Positions 1-14,500 of a DNA stretch of 64,000 nt are shown piece by piece. A model generated the notes under the pieces. That model was not told the DNA's origin, searched no databases, and was given only the letters and a program-made list of their open reading frames with translations. Position numbers and translations under genes: made by a program. Within the stretch, counting starts at the first letter, position 1, and each line of letters opens with the position of its first letter. Where the stretch lies: positions 31,847,406-31,911,405 of the forward strand of contig JAPFBE010000002.1 of the NCBI GenBank assembly GCA_034336665.1, in the 5' to 3' direction. This DNA is from Luscinia megarhynchos. Its lineage: Eukaryota > Chordata > Aves > Passeriformes > Turdidae.

Positions 1-3000
1 TTTTACGCTGTATCACACTTATTTTCAAAATAGGCCTGTAAATTCTATCCAGTCTCCTGCTTGTTTTGGATGGATTCCCATCTGCTTCCCATGCTGCAAT
101 GTTAATGCAGTGTCTTTCAGGCTGTTCAAATTGTATTTTCATACATTATGTCTGATAAGTTGCTGTTTTATGTCTCAAGTTACACCATGCCTCAATATTT
201 TATGTCGAACACCTAGCACAGAGTCTGGATAGACACATAGGAAAAGTTTTATTCTTAAAAATAACCAGTTGCAGCTGGTTCTTGGCAAGCTCCTTTGTCA
301 TTTTTATTGGCAGGACTGTATGTCTTTGTCCAGTGCCTAGAAGCTTGAGCAGAGCTCTGACTGCCACTAACCTCATTTAAGCCCCACTACTTTTATTTCA
401 AGGATCTACCTGGCAGCCTTCTGTCAGATAATAAACTTGTCCAGAGTGATCTTGTGAGAAACACTGGCTTGATCATAGCAGCATGTTTCTCTCTTTAAAT
501 CAGCATCCTGGCTTTCAGTATTACAAGATCTCAAATGGAAAGCTAATAATAACTTTGCTGATGCCAAAAGACAGCATTAAAAAATTAAATAAAGAAATAA
601 ATTAAAAATTCAAGACTGAAATGCCATGTTACATGTTTTTGACTAAATTTTAATAGCTTGGTTATATTTCAGAATTGCCACTGCTTCCTGAGCATCTCAG
701 CTGGAAGCCTGAAACTGTTGCATTATGAAACAATACTCATGTGAGACAGATCACTTCAGAAATGCATCACTGTATCAGATGTGCACAGCTACTGAGAAGC
801 AGAATAAGAAACAGGATTTTTTTATTTATATATATGCTTATTCATATGGGAAAAACTTCATCAAGTATAGTTTTTCCAGCTGAGATACTTAACCATGCCG
901 TGGGGGTTTTTAAACTTACTTCAGCAAGTAGTTATTTGTCCAATTTTAGGTAAATTTTGTTGTCCTATTTATGCTGACATTATTAACAATGCCAAAAAAT
1001 GTGATTTGGGGTCATGTTAAAGGAAGAAAAGGAGAAAGACCTGCCTATGCTATAAAGCCAGTAAACTTGTTCCAACCAGTGTAATGAGCACAGGACAAAA
1101 TAGTGATTTATATCTCTCTTCAAGGTCTCTCTCCCTCAGTGACAGTTACAGCATTTCTTCCTGGAATACCTATGACCAAACACTGGTTTTTGCTCTCTGG
1201 ACCAATGAGACATCCTACATCTGTTTGGTATTATGTAATCTTTATTGGGAATGAAAGACTAACAAGATGGCTGAATCTATTCAGAAGCAGCATCTCCAAG
1301 ATAAAATGCTTGTTCAACCCTATTCCTAAGCATACAAGGCAGAGTAAAGGCTTAAAAGAGTAAAAAGGAATTTAATCATTAGCCAATTCTAATTGTAACC
1401 TCAGTTTTTCTCTGTAATTATTTGTTTGTTTCTTTTTCTCCAGCTAATTTCCAGCTGTGGATTAGCTGGATTCCTGTGGGATCTCCTAATCTATATGTTT
1501 CCTTTCTTGCCTGATAGTGCTTGCTGACTCTGAGCTGTCTGTAGTTTCCCAATTGTCTGTCTGGCTTTAGACTAGCAGATCTTCAATATTTTCACAATGT
1601 TTTCTGTTCTGGGGCTTAGCCCTGAAAACAATAAGTTCTCTGCTTTACTGGAGATTACTAGGGACACTTTCCAGTATTCACCCCATTTTTTAAAATCTGG
1701 AATAGGTATTTGGCTTTTGTTGTTTGGTCATTCTCTGGTTACTCTAAATCAACTGCAAATGACAAGTATAAATGGATGTGCATGGAAGACCATGAAAGGA
1801 GCAAGCTGCTCCTAACCAAACTCAGAAGATGTAGAAATGCTACAAAGAATGAAAGATGGGGCTGGTGACCCAGGAGAAGTGTAGAGTAGTTGTCTGATCT
1901 TGCTGGGATAGACTTAGGAGAGCCAAGGCTGACCTTGAGTTAAATCCAGGAAGGGATGTTAAAAGCAACAAAAGATTTTACAAGAAACTCAGCAGCAAAA
2001 TGGAGACTGGCACAAACATGGTCCCACTGCCGAAATGGGCATGAGGGAACTTGTGAGAAAAATGACATGGAAATGGCCAAGGCACTCAGTGCTGCCTTTA
2101 CCATAGGTGTTGCTAGTAAGATGAGACTTCATGAATCTCTGGCCCTCAAGACCCCATGGGAAAGTCCAATCTCTTCTTTCACTCCTATTTTTTCTTATTT
2201 GTCCTTATGGGGCAGCTCTAGTGTATCTCACCCTTGGCCTTTCTTCCTCCCTGGGTTGCAAACAACAGTCTGTTCCAACCAGATCTAAATGCCAGCAGTG
2301 GATGTGTATTACATTTCCCTGACTTCTGAGCAGCAAACTAAAAAAGGCCAATGTTGATAGCACAAATGTGTTTGTTGCACTGGCACCATCGTGGACACAG
2401 AGCGTAGCCAGGCAACAGGAAAACAGGGATTTCATTTACCAGGCAGGACACAGAACAGCCTCTAGACCTTCTTCCCTCTGCTTTGAATCAGGGAAAGCAA
2501 TTTGCAAAAGAATATTGTGCAGAACATGCAAAATCTTGCACAGGGGATATTTCTGTCACAAGAAATATTCAGATGTAGCACAGGTAGAAACACATATTCA
2601 GGTTCAGGTAACAAGATTATGAGTGCTGCCTTGCAGCAGCCTAGAACAGAACAGATCATAAGTCACTGGAAAAGTGCTTTGGGTGGAAAATAAATAACAT
2701 ATGAGTGAAGAAAAGGAGTGTGCACTACTTGAACCTGGATGTTATCATAAAAACAGAATGTATTTTGGTTGCAGTCTAGGCTTAAGATAGGATTTTTATT
2801 ATTGATTTTATTGGTCCTTATTTTATAAGCATTTTGTACGATTTCCCTTACTATGAAGAATAACTTCAGTGATATTAATTACAAATGATGCTTGATTTTC
2901 TTTCATTTTTGCTGAAATTCTTTTTAAAGACCATCAAAATACATAATTTTGATGAATGTTTATTGCTAATTTGGGGTAAATGAAGATAAATATCAGGTCA

Positions 3001-4029
3001 TGTCTGTCTGTTTGGAGTTACAATTGGAAGGTTGTATCACTACTGGCTCAGACCATACCTGCTCTACTGTCCTGCCTTCAGCCTGCAGCAGGTGCCTGCA
3101 AAAAGCCTAAACTTGTAATGATAGTTCCCTCAAAAATTTTCTTAGCCATTGGAATCCAGGAGCTTTCTGAGGTGAAGGTGGGGTCCTGGATGGGTTTTTA
3201 TCCAGTCTTAAACTGTCACAGGGCATTTGCAAAGTGGGGCAACCACAGGAACAAAATCACACCATTCAATGACAGAAATTTTAATAATAATTAAGCAATT
3301 TTCTCTGTTTGATTAGGGTTTCTAGCACAAAATAGAATAATGTATTGCCAGCAGGGCAGATTTAATCAAGACCTCACTTCCCTGAGGGATATTTTTATAT
3401 CAATTTCACCCTGTGACATTTAACTCATTTTTTGTATCTTCGTTGTCCTAGGGAAGAGAGTTCTGCACCTCATCATGGGAATGAAGAACTTCTGGGGTTT
3501 AAATCCTTAAATATTATTTATAATTCAAATAACAGTGAATGCACTTTAACTTCACTATTTAAAATCAGTGAGCAATATTCTCTGTGCACCTTTCTCATGA
3601 TTGTATGTCTATTATCTCTCTCCTCAGATGCATTTTTTCTGAGCCTAAGGAATCAGTCTATTTAATCCTACTCTGTAAATAAAACACAAGAAGCTGGAGG
3701 TCTTTTGTCTTCTTTCTATGCATCTTTCCTAGTTCTACTTTTGATTTTGAAATTGTGGGTTGGGACAGGATTGCAAAAAAGTGTTCGAAACAAGGGGGTA
3801 AATGGATTTTTTCCCTAGTACAAGGATGTTCTCTAGTGTTTTGTACTTCTTATAATTGATTCTTTTTTTTATTATTATTGTTTTAATTTGTTTAATTTGT
3901 TGCTTTTCATTGTATCTGTATTCTATAACCTCTTGTAACAACACTATGGTTTGGGATGTGAGTTTTTCATCAGCAGCCCTGCATGCTCTGGGATGAGAAC
4001 TTCCTTGAGCTCTGCCATGATGTGAAATT

Positions 4030-4065
4030 GGGCAGGGGGGAGAAATATGGGGGAAATATGGGGGG
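4030..4065 (+). other. Putative G-quadruplex-forming G-run cluster
   Basis: Four guanine runs occur on the + strand: 4030-4032 (3 G), 4035-4040 (6 G), 4049-4053 (5 G) and 4060-4065 (6 G). The intervening loops are 2, 8 and 6 nt long. This spacing nearly fits the usual G3+N1-7 quadruplex pattern; only the middle loop is one base over. Because the gene is transcribed from this strand, the G-rich strand would be present in the pre-mRNA. Folding is inferred and not shown. Confidence 0.5.
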
Positions 4066-7000
4066 TTTTTGGTGTGCCTTTATCTTAATCACTTATTTGA
4101 TCTTTTATGGCTGCTTTGAACTCTCAAGATTCCTGCTTTTAATGTGTTTGAAGGACTTATTCATAATATTTATGACTTTTGTAAATTATTCTTCTGTGCT
4201 TTATTTTCTTCATTTTGTCACTGCTTCAGTTTTTTGAAAGATGCTTGCTTCCTTTTGTTAACTACTTCTGTCCTGTTGTTAATCTGTTCCAAGTTGCCCT
4301 TTGCCTCAGTTGTTTTGTTTTGGTTTTTTTTTTCTTTCCTTTTTGCAAGGTAACTTTTATGTTTCTCCAGCTAGGTATCCTTAAATGCTTCCTACAAAAT
4401 ATTTAACTCTCAGCTGCCTGACCTAGCACGTTCTTACCAAGCTGCTTCATCCTGAAGTTCCCTTTCATGAAGCAAACATGCTGTAGTATCCAAGTACATA
4501 CTGGTTGCTGTTACAGTACTATTCCTGCACACTGCTCAGAACAGTCAAGAGCTGCTTTTTCACTCTTCAGACTTATGTTAAGTTGCTTCATAAAAACCTT
4601 AATTTGTGTCTGAAAATTTACTCTTGCTGCCAGGCTATAGTGTTATCCCTGCCCAGATTTTATGACCTCTGACCTCATAGCACTCCTTACAGCATGTGTT
4701 TGGGGAAACTACCTTTTGCTCTGGAGAGGATGCCTGTCTGTGTACCCAAGTCTCTTCCCAGCAAGCCACTGGAGAGAGGTTTTCCATTTCATCTTTCTGC
4801 TTCTGTCCTTATTTCTTTTCACAATTAAGTTTAAGGATGGTGTATAGCATGGGCTACGGATCCCTCTAAACGTCTCTCAGCTTCTTTTGTGAAACACATG
4901 ATGATCAAGTCTCTACCTAACTTCATTTTATTGGCATTTTTGCTCCCATACATTAGTGTAAGGAGAGAGAATCCAACATTAGATCATTTTCCTCTCCTCC
5001 TCACTCACCTGCTACGATATCACTGGATGATCTTTCTTGGGGACTGTACTGCTCTGGAGTGTTCCTGGAAGTCACCTCAACTTCAAGATTACTTTATATC
5101 TTTTTTTAGTTCTTCAACAGTTCAGTGCTCTCCCTGTCCTTTTGTAGGTGTTTAAAGTGAACCCAACTGCAGCATGTAATTTTCTCAGAAAAGACCAAAG
5201 GATGCTTATTCTGTCTGCTCACTAGGGCATACTAATTTGAGGAAATGAGATATTACCTGCCCAAATACAGCATATTCACTCTGTGTGACTGCTGCTAATA
5301 TTAGCTAGTGTCCTTTCTTCATTCAGTCTTCTTCCACTTGTAGTGTTTGGGTTGAGGACCATGCATGAAACTTTCAATGTGAGAAAAGAAATTTAAAATT
5401 GTAATAACTTCTTTTGCTAAGATACAAAAGAAATTCCCTTTGTACTCTTTGCAGCAAAATATATTTGCCCCTTGTGTGCAGAAAGAAACCAACCTGTTGA
5501 CATTTTTGGTTTGCTCTGTGTTGTTTTGATTTATACAAGTTCATGTTGGGGTTTGGAATTGAACCAGATTAACATTTGTGGAGAACTGACCTCCTAAAAT
5601 AGACAAAACTTTGATAAAGGATGTTATTGTGGTGGCAAAAGTGGGAGAGATTTCCAAGCATGCATTTTAAGTATGTTCAGGCTGTTACCAAATCAGAATT
5701 GTTATCTGTTCTCTGCCTTGCATCACATCTGCATTAATCAATCCCCCCTCCCTCCCAGGATTCTTAAGATACCAATCTCTCTTCATAAAACCAAGAACCA
5801 GAGCCAAATGATTGAGATTCCTGCTTGGCTTATCACATTTGGAAAATTGGCATCCTTTTGACAGTTAGACATGACAAGCTACATCTATACTAGAAAAATA
5901 ATGTGTGTTAGAAAATAACTTTCAGCTAACACAACATCAAACATGATTTTGCATTAAATTTAGATTGAGATTAAAAACATTTATTGCAAATGCATTGCTC
6001 CATTTATTGAGACAAGTTTGTGGCTTTTTATGCTACGATTACTGTATACTAGAAGTTGCTCCTGTGAATATTAGGAAACCTTTAGGGGTTATGCAGTGGC
6101 TGATAAAATGTGCTAATTTAGTTAACAAATTTGGGGAGTTAGTTTCACTATAGAGGAGTTCATGGATATATGTGGAAGGAAGAAATTTATTGTATGACTA
6201 AAACATTAATTCCTAAGTGCCATTAATCCAATGCAGCACTTTGTTGCCAGTAGATTTGTGACAGTGGAGTAAGAGAAGATGAAAACTAGCAAAGAAAGTC
6301 ATATGTCTTTTCTCTTCCTTTATTTTCCATACTGGTATGATAGTTTTTATTTTGCATTACTTTTAGTTTAGGTGTTTTCATATTCTGTTAATGGGGCTGT
6401 GTTTAGTTCCAGCTGTAAGGGGAAGTTGCTGCTCTGAAATGAAGCAAACAGCCATCTCATTTTGTGGTGCTCCTTTTTCTTGTATCATGTTTTCATGGGC
6501 TTCAATATTGCTGTTACTGGTTTTAGTGTTACTGTTACTACTTCTAGCAGTTTATGTTCTAGGGAATGCATAATATTCTTGCCAAGGGCATTTTTATTTT
6601 TTTAACGTGCAGAAGAATTAATTTTGAACAATTGAGTTTTCTTGCCTGAGGCCATCAGCCATCCCTACAAAATTACTGAGATGTCATTTAATAGTCCCAG
6701 AAAAATGAGCAAAAAAATACAAAATCCAGCTCACGTACATTCAAAATTTTAATTCTCTTGTGCTACCCTAATAACTTTGTAAATTCAGAAGTTTTTTCCA
6801 GTCATGCATAGAAGCACAGAATACTTCTCAAAAAGCTGCCTACTATGTTATCTTATTTTCACCCCAATCACTTTGTGATTGTGTGTGTGAAACAAAAGGA
6901 CAAGATTTTTTTGCAAATAAAACTATTGAAAAATTTTATTTTTCTGTACTCATTTTTACAAAAAACCCATTACTTTGCTCATATTTCCCTCTCTAGCAGA

Positions 7001-7405
7001 GGAAGATTTCAGTCTTAATAGTGGAGGTTTCAGAAAGTTCGGAAGTACCAAGAAGTGTAAGAAGCAGATTATTTTACTAAAGGTGTATTGATTATTCATA
7101 AAAATGTGTGTTAATGGATATTCTTAATTTTCACTCTGATCCAATCTGTTGTGTAAGAATAGGAACAGGCATATATTTTTGGAACCGTGATTAAAACTGA
7201 AAGAAAGGACAAAGTGTCCATCAGAATCAATATTTTAAGAGCTAAAGTATGAGAACATTTTTTTTCCTCAAACTGATTTCTGTCAAATGGAGAGCATCAG
7301 GGATGAAGATATTTACATTGGATTTTAGATGATTTAGAGCATGCAAACTTTTAACAAAAAGTGCAAAATGGAAGCAAAATGCACAAACATATATATAATA
7401 ATTTT

Positions 7406-7430
7406 TATATATATATATATATATACACAC
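7406..7430. repeat. (TA)n/(CA)n microsatellite
   Basis: An uninterrupted alternating TA run spans about 7406-7425 and passes into a short ACACAC run. The flanks (7389-7400, 7440-7470) are rich in similar AT dinucleotides. It is a simple repeat inside the intron. The open frames crossing it on both strands give tyrosine/isoleucine-rich nonsense and are not genes. Confidence 0.85.
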
Positions 7431-8319
7431 ATAATTGTAATATATACATGTATGTAATGTATTTATGTAATGTACACCACTATGTAGTAATCTCAATATG
7501 GAATTATATGACATTCAAATTTTTGGGGTGTTTTGTTTCTTCTCTTTCTCAGTGGAGTGGCTTGTCCTTCCTTGCATGCAACTCACACTGAAATTTATTT
7601 GCAGCAGCTCTCTGTAGTATAGATTTTGTGGGATTAATGGGAAGTGTTTTCTAACAGAACTGCAACTTTTGAAGTCGTTTTGGCTTAAAAGAAAAAGAGT
7701 GTCTAGCTATGAATATTGTATGGAGTAGGGAAAATTGTGGGGAGGGCAGAGTGACAGATTATGGCTCCTTATTCTCTAAATCCCTGTGCTGCTGGTGAGG
7801 AGGAGGCAGAGTCCAGAGTGAAGGGATGAATTTGTTCCTGTGAAAAGCTGGTCGTGGTTGTGGTGGGAAAGTGTTTTAGCTATGTCAGACTCTATTCTTA
7901 ATTGTCAATAAAATTAATTCATGAGAAAGAAGCTGGTGGGCATCTGGCAGCCAGCCAACCTGCCTACATTCTAGCATGCTTTCTAAATGTGCACAAATTT
8001 CAATTTCTGTCCTGCTTTTCCTCTGCTTTTCCCAGAAACTGACAGATTAATACTGAAAATATCTAAATTCGAAGCACCACATTTAACAGAGAATACAGAT
8101 AGTCTGGATGAATGTAGCCAAAAATTGTGCAGTTTCTAGGAACATGGGTAGGAAAGAATGTATTGTTTTTATCCAGTCTTAATCTTAGTCTTATGGTGCT
8201 GATGTGAAATTTTTATTGCACTTGAGGAAAGCATTATGTAGGTTCTCAGTCACAGTTAATGTCCAGGCCAAAAGGATATCTCTACTCAGGCTTTACTTGC
8301 CATACAGAGCAAGCAGGTT

Positions 8320-8500
8320 TTTTGTTGTTTTGGTTTTGAGCTGGTTTGTTGTTGTTGTTGTTGTTTGTGGGGGGTTTTTTCTGTTTTGTTTGGTTTGTTT
8401 TTTTTATTTTTTATTTTTTGTTTCATTTTTAAAATTCTTTTTACTTTTTTTTTTTAATATATATTTTGCTTATTGTTTTTTGTTTGGTCAGTCGGTTTTG
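8320..8500. repeat. T/G-rich low-complexity tract with (TTG)6
   Basis: This strongly strand-asymmetric tract contains six perfect TTG units at 8346-8363, a G6 run near 8369-8374 and several T7-T9 runs. It explains an apparent open frame rich in Phe, Val and Cys, which I do not regard as coding. Confidence 0.8.
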
Positions 8501-11500
8501 CTTGGAGTTTTTTAACATAAATAAATATTGGCCTCTGTTTTTTCCCCTCACGAATACTGAGCTATATTAATTTTTATATAGTTTGCACTTAAAATAGAAA
8601 ATTAATTCTGATTATTTTAATTTTTTTGACTTTGCAGTTTTGTAGAGGTGCTCTCATAACAGCTTGATCTGAGTTTCAAACCCATTTCACAATTCACAGT
8701 ACAAACTAAAATGAGTGGACTTTGGTCTAATTCTTAAGTTCTTCAGACATATGCTGAGGGAGCTTCATATTCTAAACTACTGTGTGGCTGCCCCTTTTCT
8801 GTAGTGAGTATTAAGAGTGTTTACAATTTCTTGCCTTTCTTCTGTTCTACTTAGACAAAACTTGCTTTGATTTTGGAGTGCTTCGCTCCAGTAAAAGCTC
8901 CGGGATTTGTAGCACTGACTTCAAAAGGTTTTCAGGAGAAAAAGCACAGGAGAATTTTGAAGAAAAAATTCCTAGTAATTGATTTTGTATACTTTCTGTT
9001 TATAATTATAAACTAGCTTCCAGTATAAGCCACTGCTAAAGAGCTAAGAGCTATAACATACCCATCAGGGGACAAATTGTTAATGAGGGGTAATTTGAAA
9101 GGGGAAAGATTATGATATCTGCAAAAGGAAAAAAGAGCCTCAAGGCTGCATAGAAGTGCCTTATTACCAGTTGCATTGGGCATTCTGTTGAATGAGTTTT
9201 ATTTATCATATTTTATAGTTACTTCCACTGAGCTTTCGGCAACATTGGAAGAAAAATACCAAAGTGCAATATTGCTCTTCTAATGTAGCCATCAAAGAGT
9301 TTCCAAATCAAGACATATGGAAAACAGGGAGTAGAAGAATATTACACAGCTGTTTCAAAAATAAATTTTTCAGTTGGCCTCCCTGTGTGAGATATTTACT
9401 AAAATTTCTGTGTGTCATTGAAATTTAGGAGATATTTTCCTCAGCACTTTAAAGGATCTGAATCTAAAAGTTGAGTAGTTTCCTACAAGTCTACAAGGTC
9501 AGCAGGGAGGGAAATAGGAGGGCAAAACTTGCAGACAAATTATGAAGATGTGTGATCGTTTCAGTGACTAGTTTCCTATGATTCCTTTTCAATGTTGAAT
9601 GAGGTAAACACCTTTATATGTAACAGGGGTGTGTTTTCCCTTTAAGCTGCTGTACTATTGTCCCTGAAAAAGTGGCCAACTTGGATCTGAATGTTTGTCT
9701 TTTAGAAACTGGCTAGAAATCACCCACCCATTTAATGTTGCTGCTACGGGGTTGTTAGATGTCACTGACCTCCACTAATTAATAACTTGACTGATGTTCA
9801 GCATATAACCTAGAGGTGCAAAGTTCCATGTGCCATTGACATTGCCTCAGATCGCTCAGTTGTGTCAAAACAAGAGAGAAGGGCACTTCATTCAGACCTT
9901 TTCATAGCCTCACTGCCATCTCAAATCTTCATGGTGAAGTTGTGATTTAGAGTTGGATTATTGCTCCCTTGTTCCCACTGTGCCTTCCATTGCAGTTGGA
10001 GTACGTGATGTTCCCTTGAAGACATTTTCATTTTCTGAGCAGATACCCTCCTTAGTCCTGAGGCTCCTGTTTGTCTTTCTCACCCTTGATTTCTGTATAA
10101 TTCAGCAGTGCAGCTGCACTCCAATGATTTTCCTATTAGCTATAGGTTCAAGATTTCTTATTTTAATAAGCATCTTTTGCATTTTGTGTCTAATGAGAAT
10201 TTTCCTCAGCCTGCTGGGGTTTTTTTGTCCAACTCTACAGCTCATGATATTATCTATATGTTGATGACTCTCACTTATGTGCCTCTCTACTTTTTATTCT
10301 TCTCCATATTCTTTTTATTTTGTTTCTCACGCTATTTTAGCATTTGTCAGATTAAAGCCAATTGTTTTAAAGTAAGCATAACAAAAATTTATATTTCCTT
10401 TCCACTTTCCCTTTGTGAAGTGTCAATAATGCTGTCATCAACTGTGTTGCCAACTCTTTGGAAACTTTTCTTTTTTTCTTCTTACTGTGTTCAATTTTGC
10501 CCAGTCCACTTTCTAGATGTCTTACATAGTTATGTGTTACCCTTGAATGGAAAGAAGAATACTTATTCTTGATTTTCGCAATCACTTTTCTGGGCAATTA
10601 ACTTAAGCAGAAGGATGTAGAATATGTGTCTCCTTTCTGTTGAAATGTGTATTGTTTCTTTAGCTTTTCACTGGACAAGCTGCATGAATTGGTGGCTCTT
10701 GCATTTCTTCTGCTGTTAGCATTCTACTTCCTCTGTGCTTTCATCGATCTAAAATCTTCTTATCTGATTTGTTTGCATATTTAATGGAAAAAAAACATTT
10801 TAAAGTGCCTTCAACAGATTTTGTCTCTTGAGAGGTACCATTTATAGATTCAATTTAAAAAATATTTTTATTATTGTAAAAGTTTTTGTAAAGCGTGGTA
10901 TTTTCTCTGTAGATGGGTAGTGCTATTAACAGAATCAGTAATGGCAGAATCAGCTGTTATCCCTAAAGTCTAATGACAAAGCTATTTAAATAAGCAAAAA
11001 AGACAAGTGGACATTGTGATGAAGTTGTTCTTCTTTTCCTTATGTGACATTATGTACAAAATTATATGCAAACGTACAGAAATACATTTTTTGTAGTCTC
11101 AGTGTTTCAGTATGACATAGAAGGTGTTATAAATTTCATCCTCCAGTGTATCTTTCAGGTTCATCTGAGCTTTTTTAACTCATATCTGGAAGATGTAATA
11201 CAGCTATCTTTGACATCCCAGGGGTAAGATATAGCATGTTGGCTGTGTGTCACAGAAATTACTTCAGGAAGGTTTTTGATTTGCACGAAGTTCTCTGAAG
11301 TGCCATGGCTTCCTTGGCTGATTGTGGCTGAAAGTTGAGGGGGGATGATTGCTGGGCACCCTCACATCTTGGTGCCTTGAGCAGCAAGTGAGCATCAGGC
11401 TCACATCCCAATGCTGTCTCTTCCATTAAATTTCCACGCAAATTCTTAGCAATGAGCATGTGTGCAAGAAAAAAAAAACAAACAAACAACCTTCTGCCTG

Positions 11501-14500
11501 TGCTCAAGGTCCAAACCACCATTTTATGACACTCCAGTAGCAGAGGACTCTTCTCACCACTTACTTTTTTTTAAGCTTAAGGGCTTGAGAAGTATGAAAT
11601 TATATTGAAATTCCTTTAATTTCACTGGAATAAAGAGAATCCTGACATATTAAGACCTAAAAGTTTAAAACACTATTTAGAAAAAACGTAACATAAATCA
11701 AAATGTTGTTTTTTGGTCTTGTAGCCTATTAAAATAATCTTATTTGCAAACGAAAAAAAAAAAGCCCAGGAAACATTTCAAAGTTCAATGTGGTAACACA
11801 GATGTTAAATCTTAAAGGATTCATATGTAATTTATTCAAAACATTAAATTTACTGTATGTAGTATAATTTCAGAATGTGCATTAAAAATGTGTTGTGAAA
11901 TCTCATTCCTACCTGCTGAATGGCTGCCAAGTTTGGTAGTGGAAGAACATTTTCTTGTTTTACCCCTTCAGCACAGTTCTGCATTCAATTTTTAAATATC
12001 CATAAAAACAGTAAAACCCTCAAAATGCCAGATTGGAGCAATAAAAACTTTGAAAGTCACAGTGCAACAGTATTGGGTTTTTTAATAACTCTCTGGGAGC
12101 AGGATTGAAAATCTTAGTTCCAAACATACTAAAGTTTAGAGTTGCTAGCTTCTAGGTTTGGAACTTCATTTTCCTCTCTCAAACTGGGCCTGTTAAGTGT
12201 AAAGCAAATGGATATTTTGTGGCATTTAGAAATCCTTGCAGAAGACAAAGAGGGAAATGCACAGGTGGATGGGTAGCTGGCATTTGTGAAAATCCAGTCC
12301 TGAGCAGAGTCCTCTGTCATTCAAGTCAGAGTCTTCTCTAATGTGGTTAATCTTTTTCTTTTATCATATTAGCTCTGACAATTTTCAACAACTGTTTATT
12401 TGCATATCCAGTAAATCAGATGATTAAAACTTTGGCTGCTCTGTGAATTGGCAGGGTATGTACTTCTCACTTTTTTATATACTTCAGGCTAGTGTATTTG
12501 GAATAAAATTAAGTTGACATCAGCTTCTCGAAGCCATATAAAACTTCAGACATTACTTGGTTTAAGTACAGAATTATACATCTATCAGGGGATCTCAGGT
12601 CTAACCGAATTCCAAAGCTTGGAAAATTCAAGCATGATTTTATGTTTATTTCCATAAGTTTTGCAGTGCTTATTTTATAATAAACTGTAATTTTTAAACT
12701 GTGGATGAACAGTAAAAGCTGATTCTGAACAAATGAAAACACACATGATGTTATTCCCAGGAAAATTGGCTGTTACATGTGGCAAAAAATACTTGGAGGC
12801 AAAATAATGCGGCGACTGTAGCCAATTAGTAAAGTTGTCCATATGGTGCTGGACTTCTTGTATGAGCTGCTGGCCTGTCACTTCATGTGGAAGCCTAACC
12901 AGAATGCCTTAAATCCTCAGAAACCAGCTTTTCCTCTTTCCTTGTGAGACAGAAGGGGGAGCTGTATTAAAAGCAAGCCCCTTTTTAATAATTCACACCA
13001 GCTTTTCATTTAGAGAATGGTAGTTTCCAAAGATATTTGTCAGGAGCCTATTGGTAAGATAGGCAGCTCCAGCAGTAATGGCTGCAAGGATGAGGGGTCA
13101 TGGAAATAAGGAAAATGGTTCCTGGGAAGTAGTGACAGGTATAAATCTTCCCTAAGTGGCTTTACATATTTGCTGGAAGCGAGGATGTCATTATACCAAA
13201 GCATGCCTTAAAACTTCTGGTAACCATCAAAACCACCACTAACTCTGCGGCTGCTAATTTGCTGCTAATGTCTTGCTGGTGTGCTGCTCCCTGGCTGCAT
13301 TCTTTCTTTGGGTTTACAATCCTGACACTTCCTTTATGGCCTCTTTAAATTCAGCTTTTGGAATCCAACGTGCAGAGCTAATTAGGCAGGCTGTAAGACA
13401 CCCTTGCCAAACAAGTCCAAACATTCTGAAGCCATTCCGTGGCTGGGCTTGATGTGAACAGCAAGGCGATATTGCTCACGTTTGTTGACATATATTATTA
13501 TGGTTATTGCCGTTTTACCCCACGTCCCCAGAGTATTGTTTAAATACATGATACAGGAGATAAAAGCAAGCAGATAGTGAAAAAAGGGGGTTTAAAAAAA
13601 AAGGAAATATCCTGTAGTTGTTAGTTTTTGGCATTGTGTAATTAAACCATCTTCTTTAATGTTATTTTTGCCAGTATCTAATTAGCAGAGCCATCTGCCT
13701 AAGAAGTGCTGGACCATCTGTCTGGAATACTGTTCTGTTCACTCCTTGGTTCTTGACTAATTAACTTCTTTCTCTATGAAATGCAATAGTACATTCTGTT
13801 TCTACATTTCAAAGTTCATATGTAGATATATGTATGAATGCATACCTGTCTGCCTCTATATGTTTTGAATATCTGTGTAGCTACAGGAACATAGTTTTCC
13901 CAGGAGGTCTGATTGCACTCAGTTATGTGTGCAGCTTTCCCTGTAGGTGAAAGCCATACTTTATTTGTTGCCCTGTCAGTAAAACTAATACCTCTCCCAC
14001 TTAAATCATTCTAATTGGCCAGTCCTTTATTGACTGTGTTCAAATTTAAAATTTCCTGTCTACATTTACTAATTAAAGTTAGAATTATAAAAAGGGGCCA
14101 CATTAAAGTTAAGTGCAGAGGGCTCTGTTTGTTTTCTTTTTTTCCTGTTACATTTTGTAATTTTTCTGGGAAACTATGTGATAATTTAGGTTGGAAAGGG
14201 TCTCCAGATGTCTTGCCTGGGGACTTCCTTTGTTGCTGCATGTTGGGCATGTAAGAGAATCCCTTGATAGTTACTTCTGTGAACTTTATCTACTGTTTTC
14301 TACACTTTCCATATATCTCTTTTAGTGTTCTTCAAGGGTGTTTGGATAAATCAGTTTAAATTAGAGATAGTCTTTCAGCTTTTGCTGCAGTTAATTTCTT
14401 TGCAGTTACTTTGTTTAACTTGATGAAGATACAGTAGTTTAACTTCTAACCAAGACTCTTACTCTTCATCCAGAGAGGTCACTAAAATATATATGTTGTT

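Noticed and set aside
7750..7775. CAGATTATGGCTCC resembles the expected start of the exon after 43482 (Asp-Tyr-Gly).
   Set aside because: It lies upstream of all visible exons, and the following bases do not continue the protein. It is a coincidence of a short word.
8204..8515. 103-codon open frame rich in Phe and Val, like a membrane protein.
   Set aside because: It is produced by the T/G-rich low-complexity tract and is not a gene.
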